Source of the DNA: ZC4RG30 sp039929265
GTDB lineage: Bacteria; Pseudomonadota; Gammaproteobacteria; Steroidobacterales; Steroidobacteraceae
NCBI GenBank assembly: GCA_039929265.1
Contig: JBDSRN010000085.1
Location: 1 to 29,600, forward strand
Length of the DNA: 29,600 nt
Direction: 5' to 3'
Shown here in pieces: positions 1 to 8,326 of the stretch. Below the pieces are notes generated by a model, which saw nothing but the letters and a program-made list of their open reading frames with translations, was not told the DNA's origin and made no database searches. Positions within the stretch are counted from its first letter, which is position 1. Each line of letters begins with the position of its first letter. Made by a program: the position numbers and the translations under genes.

Positions 1-545
1 CCGCCCGTCATCGCGAGGTACACGTCCGCGAGAATGCGTGCATCCAGCAGCGCGCCGTGCAGCTCGCGATGCGAATTGTCGATCAAGTAGCGCTTGCACA
101 GCGCATCGAGACTGTTGCGCTGACCCGGATGCATCTCGCGGGCCAGCGCCAGACTGTCGAGCACTCGGCAGCGCTCGGCGATGCGCGCGCTCAGTCGCTC
201 CGGCGAGTTCCGGAATCGCTCGTGCACGACGCAGCGTTCCAGTTCTTTCTCGAGGAACGCCACATCGAATGCGGCATTGTGAATGATGAGCTCCGCGCCA
301 CCGATGAACTCCAGCAGTTCCTCCACCACTTCGTGGAAGCGCGGCTTGTCGCCAAGGAACTCGAGCGTGATGCCATGCACCGCCTGCGCGCCGGCATCGA
401 TCTCGCGATCCGGATGCAGATACCGGTGGAATTTCCCGCCGGTGGCCCTGCGATTGACGAGCTCGATACAACCGATCTCGATGACCCGATGCCCCAGCGC
501 GATCTCGAGTCCAGTGGTTTCGGTATCGAGTACGACTTGCCGCAT
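1..545 (-). CDS. dnaQ: DNA polymerase III epsilon subunit (proofreading exonuclease), C-terminus beyond window
   Basis: This is the 3'-5' exonuclease that proofreads for the replicative polymerase III core, binding the alpha subunit through its C-terminal tail. The first 181 residues are present; the gene runs off the left edge. The exonuclease sites are visible: DTET at residues 7-10 (Exo I), HNAAFD with D94 (Exo II), and H163 with D168 in an HGALLDA context (Exo III, DEDDh type). The ATG at 545 was chosen because the conserved hydrophobic strand starts at once, and an in-frame TAG lies about 10 codons upstream. It follows rnhA by 27 bases on the same strand, so the two are probably cotranscribed, as in Pseudomonas and unlike the divergent arrangement of E. 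coli. The clamp-binding motif and the alpha-binding tail cannot be checked here. Confidence 0.95.
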   Translation of the reverse strand, partial: MRQVVLDTETTGLEIALGHRVIEIGCIELVNRRATGGKFHRYLHPDREIDAGAQAVHGITLEFLGDKPRFHEVVEELLEFIGGAELIIHNAAFDVAFLEKELERCVVHERFRNSPERLSARIAERCRVLDSLALAREMHPGQRNSLDALCKRYLIDNSHRELHGALLDARILADVYLAMTG

Positions 546-572
546 CTGCGGAAGTCTAATGGATTCTTGCAG

Positions 573-1016
573 CTACAGTGCGGCGAGCAAGGTATCAATC
601 GCTGCGGTGGCGAGCTTGTCGACGCGTTCATTGCCCGCGTTGCCTGCATGTCCTTTCACCCAGTGCCAGGTGAGCCTATGCCGCGCCGCTTCGCGTTCGA
701 GGCGCTCCCACAGGTCCTGGTTCTTCACCGGCTTCTTGTCGGCCGTGCGCCATCCGCGCGCCTTCCAGTTCGGCAACCACTCGGTGATGCCTTTCATCAC
801 GTATTGCGAATCGGTGTACACGTCGGCGGCGACGCCGCGCTTGAGCGCAAATAGCGCTTCGATCACCGCTGTGAGTTCCATGCGGTTGTTGGTGGTCTGC
901 ATTTCGCCGCCAGAAAGCTCCTTTTCACAACCTTCCACGCTGAGCACTGCGCCCCAGCCACCAGGCCCGGGATTGCCGCGGCACGCGCCGTCCGTATAGA
1001 TCGTCACGCTCGCCAT
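573..1016 (-). CDS. rnhA: Ribonuclease HI
   Basis: Cleaves the RNA strand of RNA-DNA hybrids, removing R-loops and primers. The protein has 147 residues, close to the 155 of E. coli. The four metal-binding acidic residues are all present: D9 (YTDGAC), E47 (RMEL), D69 (YTDSQYV) and D133 (ERVDKLA), along with the catalytic histidine H123 in KGHAG. The basic protrusion (NWKARGWR, residues 83-90) that grips the hybrid is also there. The gene starts 6 bases after the methyltransferase stop codon and is followed by dnaQ. The yafS-rnhA-dnaQ neighbourhood is conserved in gammaproteobacteria. Nothing looks unusual. Confidence 0.97.
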   Translation of the reverse strand: MASVTIYTDGACRGNPGPGGWGAVLSVEGCEKELSGGEMQTTNNRMELTAVIEALFALKRGVAADVYTDSQYVMKGITEWLPNWKARGWRTADKKPVKNQDLWERLEREAARHRLTWHWVKGHAGNAGNERVDKLATAAIDTLLAAL

Positions 1017-1022
1017 GTCTGC

Positions 1023-1796
1023 TCAGGGACGCGAGCGCGTCGTCGGTTTCACCAACCCACCCAGCACAGGCTGGCGTTGCTCACGGAAGCGGTTCCGGAT
1101 CGGCGTGAGCGTATAGATACGCTTGCGCGCCTTGATGAGGTACGCAGCGGCGGGCAACGGGTTGAACAAGCCACGACGCAGGATGCGGCGCGCGTTGGGA
1201 ACGTCCGTGCCACGGTTCCACGGGCGACTGTAGAGGTAGTGCCGGTTCATCACGATTTCGTATCCAAGCAAATTGAGCCAGTCCTGCACCCGATGGCGCG
1301 GCAGCATGCGCTTGAGACCCGGCGGAAACCCCCTGCGCGCCGCACTGGCGCGCAACCCCCACAGGCTGAAGGGCTCGAAGCCGATAACGATGAGCTGACC
1401 CTCGCCGGTGAGCACGCGATCGGCCTCGCGCACGATGGCCTGAGGGTCCGGCTCGAATTCCAGTGTATGTGGCAGGAGCACCGCGTCCACCGACGCGGGG
1501 GCGATCGGCAGCGCCGTCAGCCGTCCGATGAGATCGGCGCCCTCATCCAGATTCTCCGCGACGATGGTCTGGCGACGCGTGCGGCTGCCGGATAGCAGCT
1601 CACGCGGCGGGCCCCAGCCTCCGAGCTGCAAAAGCTCGAGCCCGAATACATCGTCGAGCACCTCTGCCAGCAAACCCGTTTCGGCCCGCAGTAATTCACG
1701 CCCCAGACTGCCCTCCAGCCAGGCCGCTGCCTGACGCGCGCTGCGGGCGCTGTCGGGCGCGATGTCCGATGCCGGTAAAGGACTCAAAGTGACCAT
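1023..1796 (-). CDS. SAM-dependent methyltransferase, YafS type
   Basis: A predicted class I methyltransferase of the Methyltransf_11/YafS kind; the substrate is unknown. The classical glycine-rich SAM loop is replaced by a shorter LGGWG-like stretch near residue 60, as I recall for this family. The later conserved parts are clear: an acidic strand (ASVDAVLLPHTLEF), the FEPDP turn, and the strand-turn GQLIVIGFEPFSLWG. The open frame can start at TTG 1805, but ATG 1796 (257 residues) is preferred because an AGGA ribosome-binding site lies about 11 bases before it and only 2 bases before the TTG. It heads a yafS-rnhA-dnaQ run and is divergent from mltD. In many gammaproteobacteria gloB sits between it and mltD; here gloB is absent. 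Confidence 0.85.
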   Translation of the reverse strand: MVTLSPLPASDIAPDSARSARQAAAWLEGSLGRELLRAETGLLAEVLDDVFGLELLQLGGWGPPRELLSGSRTRRQTIVAENLDEGADLIGRLTALPIAPASVDAVLLPHTLEFEPDPQAIVREADRVLTGEGQLIVIGFEPFSLWGLRASAARRGFPPGLKRMLPRHRVQDWLNLLGYEIVMNRHYLYSRPWNRGTDVPNARRILRRGLFNPLPAAAYLIKARKRIYTLTPIRNRFREQRQPVLGGLVKPTTRSRP

Positions 1797-1928
1797 TTTT
1801 GGCAATGTCCTGCGGCCGTCAAAAAGCTAGCAATTTTGTGACCTTACCGTTTTAATCAAGGTATCTAAAAGCAGTAGCCTTCAGGCTCACACTACCACGC
1901 CGTTGCCACACCTTCCGGGGGTGCGAGC
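1797..1928. promoter_or_regulatory. Divergent intergenic region between yafS-type gene and mltD
   Basis: This 132-base gap between two divergent start codons is the most AT-rich stretch in the neighbourhood, especially about 1820-1875, so it must hold promoters for both directions. I could not fix either promoter: possible TTGATT and TTACCG elements exist but have poor partners. A GGGGG run at about 1917-1921 is the likely ribosome-binding site for the TTG start of mltD. Confidence 0.5.
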
Positions 1929-3638
1929 TTGATTGCAAACCTGTCGAAATCAGCGCTGATTCTGGTACCTTTTCTGCTGCTCGTCGGCTGTGCCGCGACC
2001 CCCGGTAGGGATGCCGCGCCAGCCCCGCAGATCGTCGCCCCGGCCCCTGTTGTCCCCGCCCCCGTCGCAATCGCTGCGCAGCCTTCGCTGGTTGCTGCAC
2101 CGCAGTTCGCGGTAGCCGAGGCGCCGCTCACCCCGCCTGCCATCGAGCTCGATCCTGAGGATGTGCGCGCGGCCCGCAGCGCCGCACAGTACCCCGACCT
2201 GCTCGACCGCCTGCGCGCCGGCTTCGCCCTGCCCGAGCAGGACTCGGTGAAGATCGACCGCGAGCTCGCTTACTACGTCAGCCATCCCGCTTACATCGAG
2301 CGCGTGTTCGGTCGCGCCGAACTGTACCTGCACCATATCGTCGGTGAAGTGGAGACCCGCGGGCTGCCGCTCGAGATCGCATTGCTGCCAGTCATCGAGA
2401 GCGCCTTCGAACCGTATGCCTACTCCAGGGCGCGTGCGGCAGGCCTGTGGCAGTTCATCCCCGGCACCGGCACGCGTTTCGGCCTGAAGCAGGATTGGTG
2501 GTACGACGGTCGCCGCGACATCGTCGCCGCCACGCGCGCAGCGCTCGATTATCTCGAGTTTCTGCACGATGAATTCAACGGCGACTGGCTGCTCGCAGTG
2601 GCGGCGTACAACTGCGGGGAGATGAACGTGCGGCGCGCGGTGCGCAGCAACCTCGCGGCCGGCAAGCCCATCGACTTCTGGAATCTGAAGTTGCCAGCGG
2701 AAACGCGAGCCTACGTGCCGAAGCTGCTCGCCATGTCGCGTCTGGTTGCCCATCCGGGCGACTACGGCCTCGAAATCAGCCAGATCGCCAATGTCGCGCA
2801 CTTCAAGCGCGTGGACACGGGCGGGCAGATTGACCTCAAGATAGCCGCCGACCTCGCGGGCATCTCGACCGAAGAACTCTACGGGCTCAACCCTGCCTAT
2901 CACCGCTGGGCCACCGACCCGTCTGGCCCGTTCTTCCTGCTGCTCCCCGTTGAAGCGGCGGATGTGTTCAGGCAGAACCTGCAGCTCATCACTCCCGATC
3001 AGCGCATGAGCGTGCAGCGTTACAGCGTGCGCAAGGGCGACACTGTCGCCTCGGTCGCGCAGAAGTTCAGCACCACCCCGCAGCTGGTGCGCGAGCTCAA
3101 TGGCCTCGGCGCCAGCGACAAAATCGCGATCGAGTCAGAACTGCGCGTGCCCAGCAGCAACATCGTGCTGCCTGCCAAGGTGATGCGCGCCGCGGCACTG
3201 GTGGACGGTCGCCAGGCTCTGCGCCCGCAGGGCAAGCTGCGCGGCGTACACGTCGTGCGGCGCGGCGACACGCTGTGGGGCGTCGCTCGTGGTGCCGGCA
3301 TGAACGTTGCGACGCTCGCCAGCCTGAACGGGATCAAGCCCGGTTCGACGATCAAGGCGGGCCAGCGCCTCACCCTCAAATCGGCGACCCTGGATGCGCC
3401 CTTGCGCACCGGCACCGCCGCCAAGTCTGCGAAGTCAGTGAATCCGGGCATCGGCGGTCAGGACACCTCCGCGCCACGCCGGCAGGTGACCTATGTCGTG
3501 CGCAGTGGCGATACACTGTGGAGCATCGCCAAGGTGCTGCAGGTGAACGTGGCGAGCCTGCTCGACTGGAACGACCTCAGCTCGCGTTCCACGCTCAAGC
3601 CGGGTCAGAAACTCACCGCCTTCGTACAGAAACGCTGA
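1929..3638 (+). CDS. mltD: Membrane-bound lytic murein transglycosylase D, lipoprotein with three LysM repeats
   Basis: Cleaves the glycan strands of peptidoglycan to leave 1,6-anhydro ends, acting in the periplasm while anchored by lipid. Residues 1-21 form a lipoprotein signal with an LVGC lipobox (C21). A proline/alanine-rich linker follows to about residue 75. The family 1 transglycosylase fold spans about 130-245, with catalytic Glu E157 in VIESAFEPYAYS, then AGLWQFIP and the AVAAYNCGE motif. Three LysM repeats lie at about 364-408, 440-483 and 521-565; E. coli MltD has two, so the 569-residue protein is longer than that relative. The start is TTG: it opens directly onto the signal peptide and has a G-rich site upstream. 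fabI starts 19 bases after the stop. Confidence 0.95.
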   Translation: MIANLSKSALILVPFLLLVGCAATPGRDAAPAPQIVAPAPVVPAPVAIAAQPSLVAAPQFAVAEAPLTPPAIELDPEDVRAARSAAQYPDLLDRLRAGFALPEQDSVKIDRELAYYVSHPAYIERVFGRAELYLHHIVGEVETRGLPLEIALLPVIESAFEPYAYSRARAAGLWQFIPGTGTRFGLKQDWWYDGRRDIVAATRAALDYLEFLHDEFNGDWLLAVAAYNCGEMNVRRAVRSNLAAGKPIDFWNLKLPAETRAYVPKLLAMSRLVAHPGDYGLEISQIANVAHFKRVDTGGQIDLKIAADLAGISTEELYGLNPAYHRWATDPSGPFFLLLPVEAADVFRQNLQLITPDQRMSVQRYSVRKGDTVASVAQKFSTTPQLVRELNGLGASDKIAIESELRVPSSNIVLPAKVMRAAALVDGRQALRPQGKLRGVHVVRRGDTLWGVARGAGMNVATLASLNGIKPGSTIKAGQRLTLKSATLDAPLRTGTAAKSAKSVNPGIGGQDTSAPRRQVTYVVRSGDTLWSIAKVLQVNVASLLDWNDLSSRSTLKPGQKLTAFVQKR

Positions 3639-3657
3639 ATTCAAAGGCTGGTCTTTC

Positions 3658-4443
3658 ATGGGGATACTCGCGGGTAAACGCGCCCTGATCGTGGGCGTGG
3701 CGACCGACCGCTCCATCGCGTGGGGCATCGCACAGGCACTGCATGAACAGGGGGCCGAACTGGCCTTCACCTATGCCGGTGACAAATTCAAGGAGCGGGT
3801 CGAACCGCTCGCCGCCTCGGTTGGCAGCAAGCATGTGCTGCCGCTTGACGTCACCGATGATGCGCAGATCGATGCCGTCTTCGGCACCTTGCAGCGTGAT
3901 TGGGGCTCGCTCGACGTGCTCGTGCATGCCGTGGCCTTTGCGCCGCGCGAATCACTCGCTGGCGATTTCGTCGCCAGCACCTCGCGCGAAGCCTTCCGCA
4001 TCGCGCACGATGTCTCGAGCTACAGCCTCACCGCCCTCACCCGTGCCGCCGCCCCACTGATGACCAACGGCGGCGCCGTACTCACGCTGAGCTACCTGGG
4101 TGCCGTGCGCTCGATCCCCGGCTACAACGTCATGGGCCTCGCCAAGGCGAGCCTGGAGGCGAACGTGCGCTTCCTCGCCGCGGGCCTCGGCCCGAAGAAT
4201 ATCCGGGTCAACGGCATCTCCGCCGGCCCGGTGAAGACGCTGGCGGCAGCGGGCATCCCCGGCCTGCGCAGGATGATGTCGCGAGTGGCCGAAGTGTCGC
4301 CGCTGCGGCGCAATGTCTCGCTGGAAGACGTGGGCAAATCCGCCGCGTTTTTGTGCTCGGACATGTCGAGCGGCGTGACAGGCGAAATCCTGTATGTCGA
4401 CTGCGGCTTCAGCACGGTCGGCATGAGCTTCGCCGAGGCCTAG
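3658..4443 (+). CDS. fabI: Enoyl-[acyl-carrier-protein] reductase (NADH)
   Basis: Carries out the last reduction in each round of type II fatty acid synthesis, trans-2-enoyl-ACP to acyl-ACP, in the cytoplasm. The 261-residue protein has the FabI form of the short-chain dehydrogenase fold: the GVATDRSIAWGIA nucleotide loop (residues 13-25), and the catalytic pair Y156 and K163 with Y146 before them, in the same numbering as E. coli FabI. Residue 93 is alanine (HAVAFAP) where E. coli has glycine; changes at G93 in E. coli affect triclosan binding, but alanine occurs naturally in other FabI proteins, so no resistance is claimed. It lies 19 bases after mltD and 20 before the symporter gene, on the same strand. 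In Pseudomonas fabI sits next to ppiD; here the symporter gene separates them. Confidence 0.96.
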   Translation: MGILAGKRALIVGVATDRSIAWGIAQALHEQGAELAFTYAGDKFKERVEPLAASVGSKHVLPLDVTDDAQIDAVFGTLQRDWGSLDVLVHAVAFAPRESLAGDFVASTSREAFRIAHDVSSYSLTALTRAAAPLMTNGGAVLTLSYLGAVRSIPGYNVMGLAKASLEANVRFLAAGLGPKNIRVNGISAGPVKTLAAAGIPGLRRMMSRVAEVSPLRRNVSLEDVGKSAAFLCSDMSSGVTGEILYVDCGFSTVGMSFAEA

Positions 4444-4463
4444 CGCCTCGCATTGACAGGTAA

Positions 4464-5804
4464 ATGACCATGACCCCCCCGGCATCGGCGCATCCCAGGT
4501 CATGGCCACTGCACTGGAAGATGGCGGCAGGATTTCTTGCCGGCCTTTCGGCAGGTCTCGCTGTGAATCTCGCGGGTGCCGGCGACGCCGGCTGGGCAAC
4601 GGCCTTCCGTGACTACTTCACGGCACCGGTCTCCGGAACCTTTCTCAACCTGATCTTCATGCTGATCGTTCCGCTGTTGTTCTCGGCGCTGGTGGTCGGC
4701 ATCGCAGAGATGGGTGACACCCGTTCATTGGGACGCATAGGCTGGAAAACCCTTGCCTACACCATCTTGCTGTCTGCAATAGCGGTGCTCCTAGGCCTGG
4801 TGCTGGTCAACTGGCTGAAGCCCGGAGCGGGCGTTGATCCAACACTGGCCCGGAGCCTCATCAGCGACAACACCGAGCGGGCGCAGCAGATTGTCGACAG
4901 TCTCGACACGCAGCCGCAGGGTCTCGACATGTTGCTCTCGATCGTACCGTCCAACGTAGTGGCTGCAGCTTCCAGCAACGGTTCGATTCTGGCGATGATG
5001 TTTTTCGCAGTGATGTTCGGGGTCGGGCTGGTGCTCACACCGTCGCCGGCCACAGCAGCCCTCAAGCGTGGCATCGAAGGAATATTCGAAGTCTCGATGA
5101 CGCTCATCGGTCTGGTGATCCGGCTGGCCCCTTACGCGGTGTTCTGCTTCATGTTCAACCTGACCGCAGTTTTCGGCCTGGATCTGCTGGTGCGGCTGGG
5201 AGCCTATGTGGGTGTGGTGGTGCTGGCGCTGGCCCTGCACCTGACGGTGACCTACTCGCTGGCGTTGCGCCTTGCCGGCTACTCGCCGCTCGCATTCTTC
5301 CGCGGCGTTCAGGAAGCGATGGTGATGGCGTTTTCCACCGCCTCCAGCAATGCCACCTTGCCCACCGCATTGCGGGTGGCTCAGGACAATCTGAAACTGC
5401 CAAACAAGGTGTCGCGGTTTGTACTGACGGTCGGTGCAACTGCGAACCAGAACGGCACTGCGCTTTTCGAAGGCGTTACCGTCCTCTTTCTCGCGCAGTT
5501 TTTCGGTGTGGAACTGAGCCTCGGGCAACAGGTGATGGTAATGCTGGTATGCATTCTCGGCGGAATCGGCACCGCCGGCGTGCCCTCAGGTTCACTGCCG
5601 GTAGTGGCGTTGATCTGCGCCATGGTCGGGGTCAACCCGATAGGAATCGGACTGATCATTGGCGTCAACCATTTCCTCGACATGTGCCGGACCACTCTCA
5701 ACGTCACCGGCGATCTGGCGCTCGCGAGTCTTGTCGCGCGAGGTGAAAAAGAAGAAACCCACAGTGGCGACCACAGCGGGCAAGGGGCCGCGCGGGCACA
5801 ATAG
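4464..5804 (+). CDS. Dicarboxylate/amino acid:cation symporter (DAACS family)
   Basis: A sodium- or proton-coupled inner-membrane importer of C4-dicarboxylates or acidic amino acids. The 446-residue protein shows the GltPh-type core in order: hairpin 1 STASSNATLP (291-300), the helix 7 signature NQNGTALFEG (328-337), hairpin 2 GTAGVPSGS (369-377), and helix 8 from D406 to D417, with R409 matching the arginine that binds the substrate side-chain carboxylate in GltPh. The GltPh helix 7 sodium ligand D312 (NMDGT) is Asn here (N330), so ion coupling may differ. ATG 4464 is followed by a second ATG at 4470; either could be used. The exact substrate cannot be told. It interrupts the usual fabI/ppiD adjacency and converges on ppiD, with 35 bases between the stops and no clear terminator. 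Confidence 0.9.
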   Translation: MTMTPPASAHPRSWPLHWKMAAGFLAGLSAGLAVNLAGAGDAGWATAFRDYFTAPVSGTFLNLIFMLIVPLLFSALVVGIAEMGDTRSLGRIGWKTLAYTILLSAIAVLLGLVLVNWLKPGAGVDPTLARSLISDNTERAQQIVDSLDTQPQGLDMLLSIVPSNVVAAASSNGSILAMMFFAVMFGVGLVLTPSPATAALKRGIEGIFEVSMTLIGLVIRLAPYAVFCFMFNLTAVFGLDLLVRLGAYVGVVVLALALHLTVTYSLALRLAGYSPLAFFRGVQEAMVMAFSTASSNATLPTALRVAQDNLKLPNKVSRFVLTVGATANQNGTALFEGVTVLFLAQFFGVELSLGQQVMVMLVCILGGIGTAGVPSGSLPVVALICAMVGVNPIGIGLIIGVNHFLDMCRTTLNVTGDLALASLVARGEKEETHSGDHSGQGAARAQ

Positions 5805-5839
5805 ATTCGGCAAGGCAGTCGAGCGCTGCTCCGTCGGCG

Positions 5840-7753
5840 TTATTGGAATGCCTGCAGGTTCTTCTTCACCTTGGCATTGCGCACCATCTCGTTCACGTAC
5901 GCATCGGCCTCCTCCGCGCCGTGGCGCTGAAGTTCCTGCTGCACGCGCTGCTGCTTGAGATCCTTGTTGCCGTCATCCGGCGCGATGCGCACATTGCTCA
6001 GCTCCACCAGCGCCGCGCCGCCCTGATCGAGCTCTACGAGCTGGTACATCGGCTTGCCGGCGACAGGCTTCGGGCTTGCGAACGCGACATCGCGCACCTG
6101 CACGGGCAGCTCCGGGTCGCCACGATCCACATAGCGCGTCGGAGCGGCGGCGGTGGCACCGATCTCGCGTAGCACCTTGTCGAACGGCTCGCCGCCCTTG
6201 AGTTTCGCGAGCGCTTCGGTTGCGGCCTTGTGCGCCGCCTGCGAGCCTTGCTCGCGCGCGAGCTCGGTGCTGATCGTGGCGCGCACAGTGTCGAGCGGCT
6301 TCTGCTGCGGCGCCTGGTGCTCGAGCACCTTGACGATGACGAGCTTGTCCTCGCCGACGGCAACCGGCCCACCGACTTTACGCTGGTTGAGCACCTGGTC
6401 GCTGAACACCGCCTGGTTCAATTCCGCATCAGAACCCAGCGGCGCACCACCCGCCCCGCGCGCAAACGTTGCGATCTCGCCGGTCTTCATGCCGAACTGC
6501 TGCGCGAGGCGATTCAGATCCGCACCCGGGCGTTCGAGCTGCTGCTGCAACTGTTCCTGACGATTGCCAAATTCCTCGGCGGCCTGATCACGATGCAACT
6601 CGGCCTGCAACTCCGGCTTCGACTCGGCGAACGTCTTTTCGTGTCCGGCGCGGATTTCGTCGAGACGAATGATGTGATAGCCGAACTGTGTCTTGATGGG
6701 CGCCGACAGGTCACCCTGTTTCAGCGAGAACAGCGCATCGGCGAACGGCTTGACGTACACGGTACGATCGGCCCAGCCCAGATCACCACCCTGGGCCGCC
6801 GAACCCGGATCTTGCGATTGCGCCTTGGCTAGGGCCGCGAAGTCCGCACCGCCGCGAAGCTGCGCTACGAGTTCTGACGCCTTCTTCTGCACCGCGGCAT
6901 CTTCCTTGGGATCGTCAACGCTGAGCAGGATGTGGCGCCCGCGCCGCCGCTCCGGCTCGACGTAACGGGCCTTGTTCTTCTCGTAGCGCGCCTGCAGGTC
7001 CGCATCCGTCACCTGCACCTGGGCGCTGAGCGAGGCGAGATCGAGCTCGGCGTAGGCGAGCTTGACGGTCTCACCCGTCAGGAAGTCGGCCTTGTGCGCG
7101 TCGTAATAGGCCTGGATCGCCGCGGCATCCGGCGCCGGCTTCGGCTGATACCCCTGCGGCGCGAGCACGGCGTAGCGCAGCTCACGCTGCTCGTTCTCGA
7201 GTGCCAGCAACTGCGAGATTTCGCTGGGTGTCATGAAGGCGGTGCCAGCCACGGCACCGACGACCTGCTGCGCCGACAACAAACGGCGACGATCCGACTC
7301 ATACTCGGCAACCGTTATGCCAGCCTGCGCCAGCCGTGCCTTCGCGGCGTCGGACGAATACTGGCCCTCCACCTGGAACGCCGGCTCGCGCCGGATCGCC
7401 TGCAGCACCTGCGCGTCGCTGACGCGGAAACCCGCATCCCGCGCGTGCTGAAGGATGACTGCATTGCGCACGAAATCATCCAGCACTTCGTTCTGCAGCT
7501 GGTCGCGCCGCTCGGGCGGAATATCGCCACCGAACAGGCGCAGATATTCAGGCTGGCGTTCCTGCCAGACGCGATTGACCTCCTCCTGCGGAATCGTTTC
7601 GCCATTCACCTTGGCCGCGTACCCGGCGGTGCCGACGGTGACATCGACGATTCCGTAGGCCCCCCAAAGGGCGAAGACCAGGCCTAGCGCGCCGATCATG
7701 GTGAAGGCCAGCCAGCGCTGTCCCTGGAGCTTGTCGCGGATATTCTGAAGCAT
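5840..7753 (-). CDS. ppiD: Periplasmic folding chaperone PpiD, membrane-anchored parvulin-like
   Basis: A membrane-tethered periplasmic chaperone that helps newly exported proteins as they leave the Sec translocon. The 637-residue length fits the family (about 620). A cytoplasmic N-terminus (RDKLQGQRWL) is followed by one membrane helix at about 14-36, then a SurA-like chaperone region, a single parvulin domain at about 270-368 (HILLSVDD, GGDLGWADR, FGYHIIRLDEI), and a second chaperone segment to the C-terminus. The parvulin domain of E. coli PpiD lacks isomerase activity; activity here is unknown. Its usual upstream neighbour hupB is missing. A TACAAT -10-like element on the minus strand lies about 45 bases before the start, but no good -35 accompanies it. 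Confidence 0.95.
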   Translation of the reverse strand: MLQNIRDKLQGQRWLAFTMIGALGLVFALWGAYGIVDVTVGTAGYAAKVNGETIPQEEVNRVWQERQPEYLRLFGGDIPPERRDQLQNEVLDDFVRNAVILQHARDAGFRVSDAQVLQAIRREPAFQVEGQYSSDAAKARLAQAGITVAEYESDRRRLLSAQQVVGAVAGTAFMTPSEISQLLALENEQRELRYAVLAPQGYQPKPAPDAAAIQAYYDAHKADFLTGETVKLAYAELDLASLSAQVQVTDADLQARYEKNKARYVEPERRRGRHILLSVDDPKEDAAVQKKASELVAQLRGGADFAALAKAQSQDPGSAAQGGDLGWADRTVYVKPFADALFSLKQGDLSAPIKTQFGYHIIRLDEIRAGHEKTFAESKPELQAELHRDQAAEEFGNRQEQLQQQLERPGADLNRLAQQFGMKTGEIATFARGAGGAPLGSDAELNQAVFSDQVLNQRKVGGPVAVGEDKLVIVKVLEHQAPQQKPLDTVRATISTELAREQGSQAAHKAATEALAKLKGGEPFDKVLREIGATAAAPTRYVDRGDPELPVQVRDVAFASPKPVAGKPMYQLVELDQGGAALVELSNVRIAPDDGNKDLKQQRVQQELQRHGAEEADAYVNEMVRNAKVKKNLQAFQ

Positions 7754-7822
7754 TGATTTGGCGGCCTGCGGCCTTATGACTCGTATGGCAATCGATCATT
7801 GTACAAGCCCCGGCCGTCGCGA

Positions 7823-8130
7823 TCACGATGAACGAAAGAAGCGATTTTGGTCTGGTACTGGCCTTGCCTTGCGTCGCCGGATCCGGGGCGACACCGATCT
7901 GGTTGGCGTACAGCGCGCGCGCAGGTAGTCACCGGAGCGAAGTTTCGGATCCGCAGCGGCATCCTGCTCTACCTTTGCGATCGTGCGCGGCTGCCGCTTC
8001 GGCACGGTGCCCGTCTCGGCCGCCATGACCGCCTGGGCCTTGCTGATCTCGTTGAGCCGGTGGAATGCGTCGCGAGCGTGCCCGTGGTGGATACGAGCGC
8101 GAGCAGCGCGATGCGGATGCGGTGTCTCAT
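7823..8130 (-). pseudogene. Degraded gene for a small secreted protein (signal peptide then frameshift)
   Basis: On the minus strand a very good ribosome-binding site (GGGAGG, 5 bases before ATG 8130) opens a frame whose first 20 residues look like a signal peptide: MRHRIR, then a hydrophobic ALLALVSTTG core ending in TLA. That frame then turns into low-complexity Arg/Ser-rich sequence and stops at 7969. The protein-like continuation is in a second frame: DAFHRLNEISKAQAV through KLRSGDYLRAR and on to a stop at 7823, consistent with one frameshift near codon 20. I do not recognise the family. Alternatives are a real 53-residue peptide or a sequencing error. The stretch 7754-8207 holds nothing else gene-like except a palindrome at 8181-8199. 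Confidence 0.4.
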
Positions 8131-8180
8131 TGGAACCTCCCACGACGCCCCGGGAAATCACGGTCCGAAGAACCGCGCCG

Positions 8181-8199
8181 AGGATGTGTCACACATCCT
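8181..8199. repeat. Perfect 19-base palindrome
   Basis: AGGATGTGT, one central base, then ACACATCCT: nine perfectly matched bases on each side. It lies 8 bases past the 3' end of tRNA-Asp and about 50 bases before the start of the degraded gene at 8130. It could be a dimeric repressor site or a short processing or termination stem. No T-run follows on either strand, so an ordinary intrinsic terminator is unlikely. Confidence 0.5.
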
Positions 8200-8207
8200 G
8201 CGGAAGA

Positions 8208-8284
8208 TGGCGGAGCGGACGGGACTCGAACCCGCGACCCCCGGCGTGACAGGCCGGTATTCTAACCAGCTGAACTACCGCTCC
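8208..8284 (-). tRNA. tRNA-Asp (GTC)
   Basis: Reads on the minus strand as a complete 77-base cloverleaf starting GGAGCGG and ending CCGCTCC-G-CCA, with CCA encoded. The anticodon loop CTGTCAC gives GTC, and the T-loop is GGTTCGAGTCC. It follows tRNA-Val by 42 bases; the pair is probably one transcript. Val and Asp tRNA genes between lon and ppiD fit the wider gammaproteobacterial arrangement. Confidence 0.97.
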
Positions 8285-8326
8285 CCATTCAAACCAATCA
8301 CTTGCAAACCCACGCGCCCGTCGAGA

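Noticed and set aside
57..854. A 265-codon plus-strand frame opposite dnaQ and rnhA.
   Set aside because: The minus strand carries both enzymes with all catalytic residues; this frame is their shadow.
3914..3960. FabI residue 93 is Ala, a position linked to triclosan resistance in E. coli.
   Set aside because: Alanine is natural at this position in several sensitive FabI proteins, so resistance cannot be claimed.
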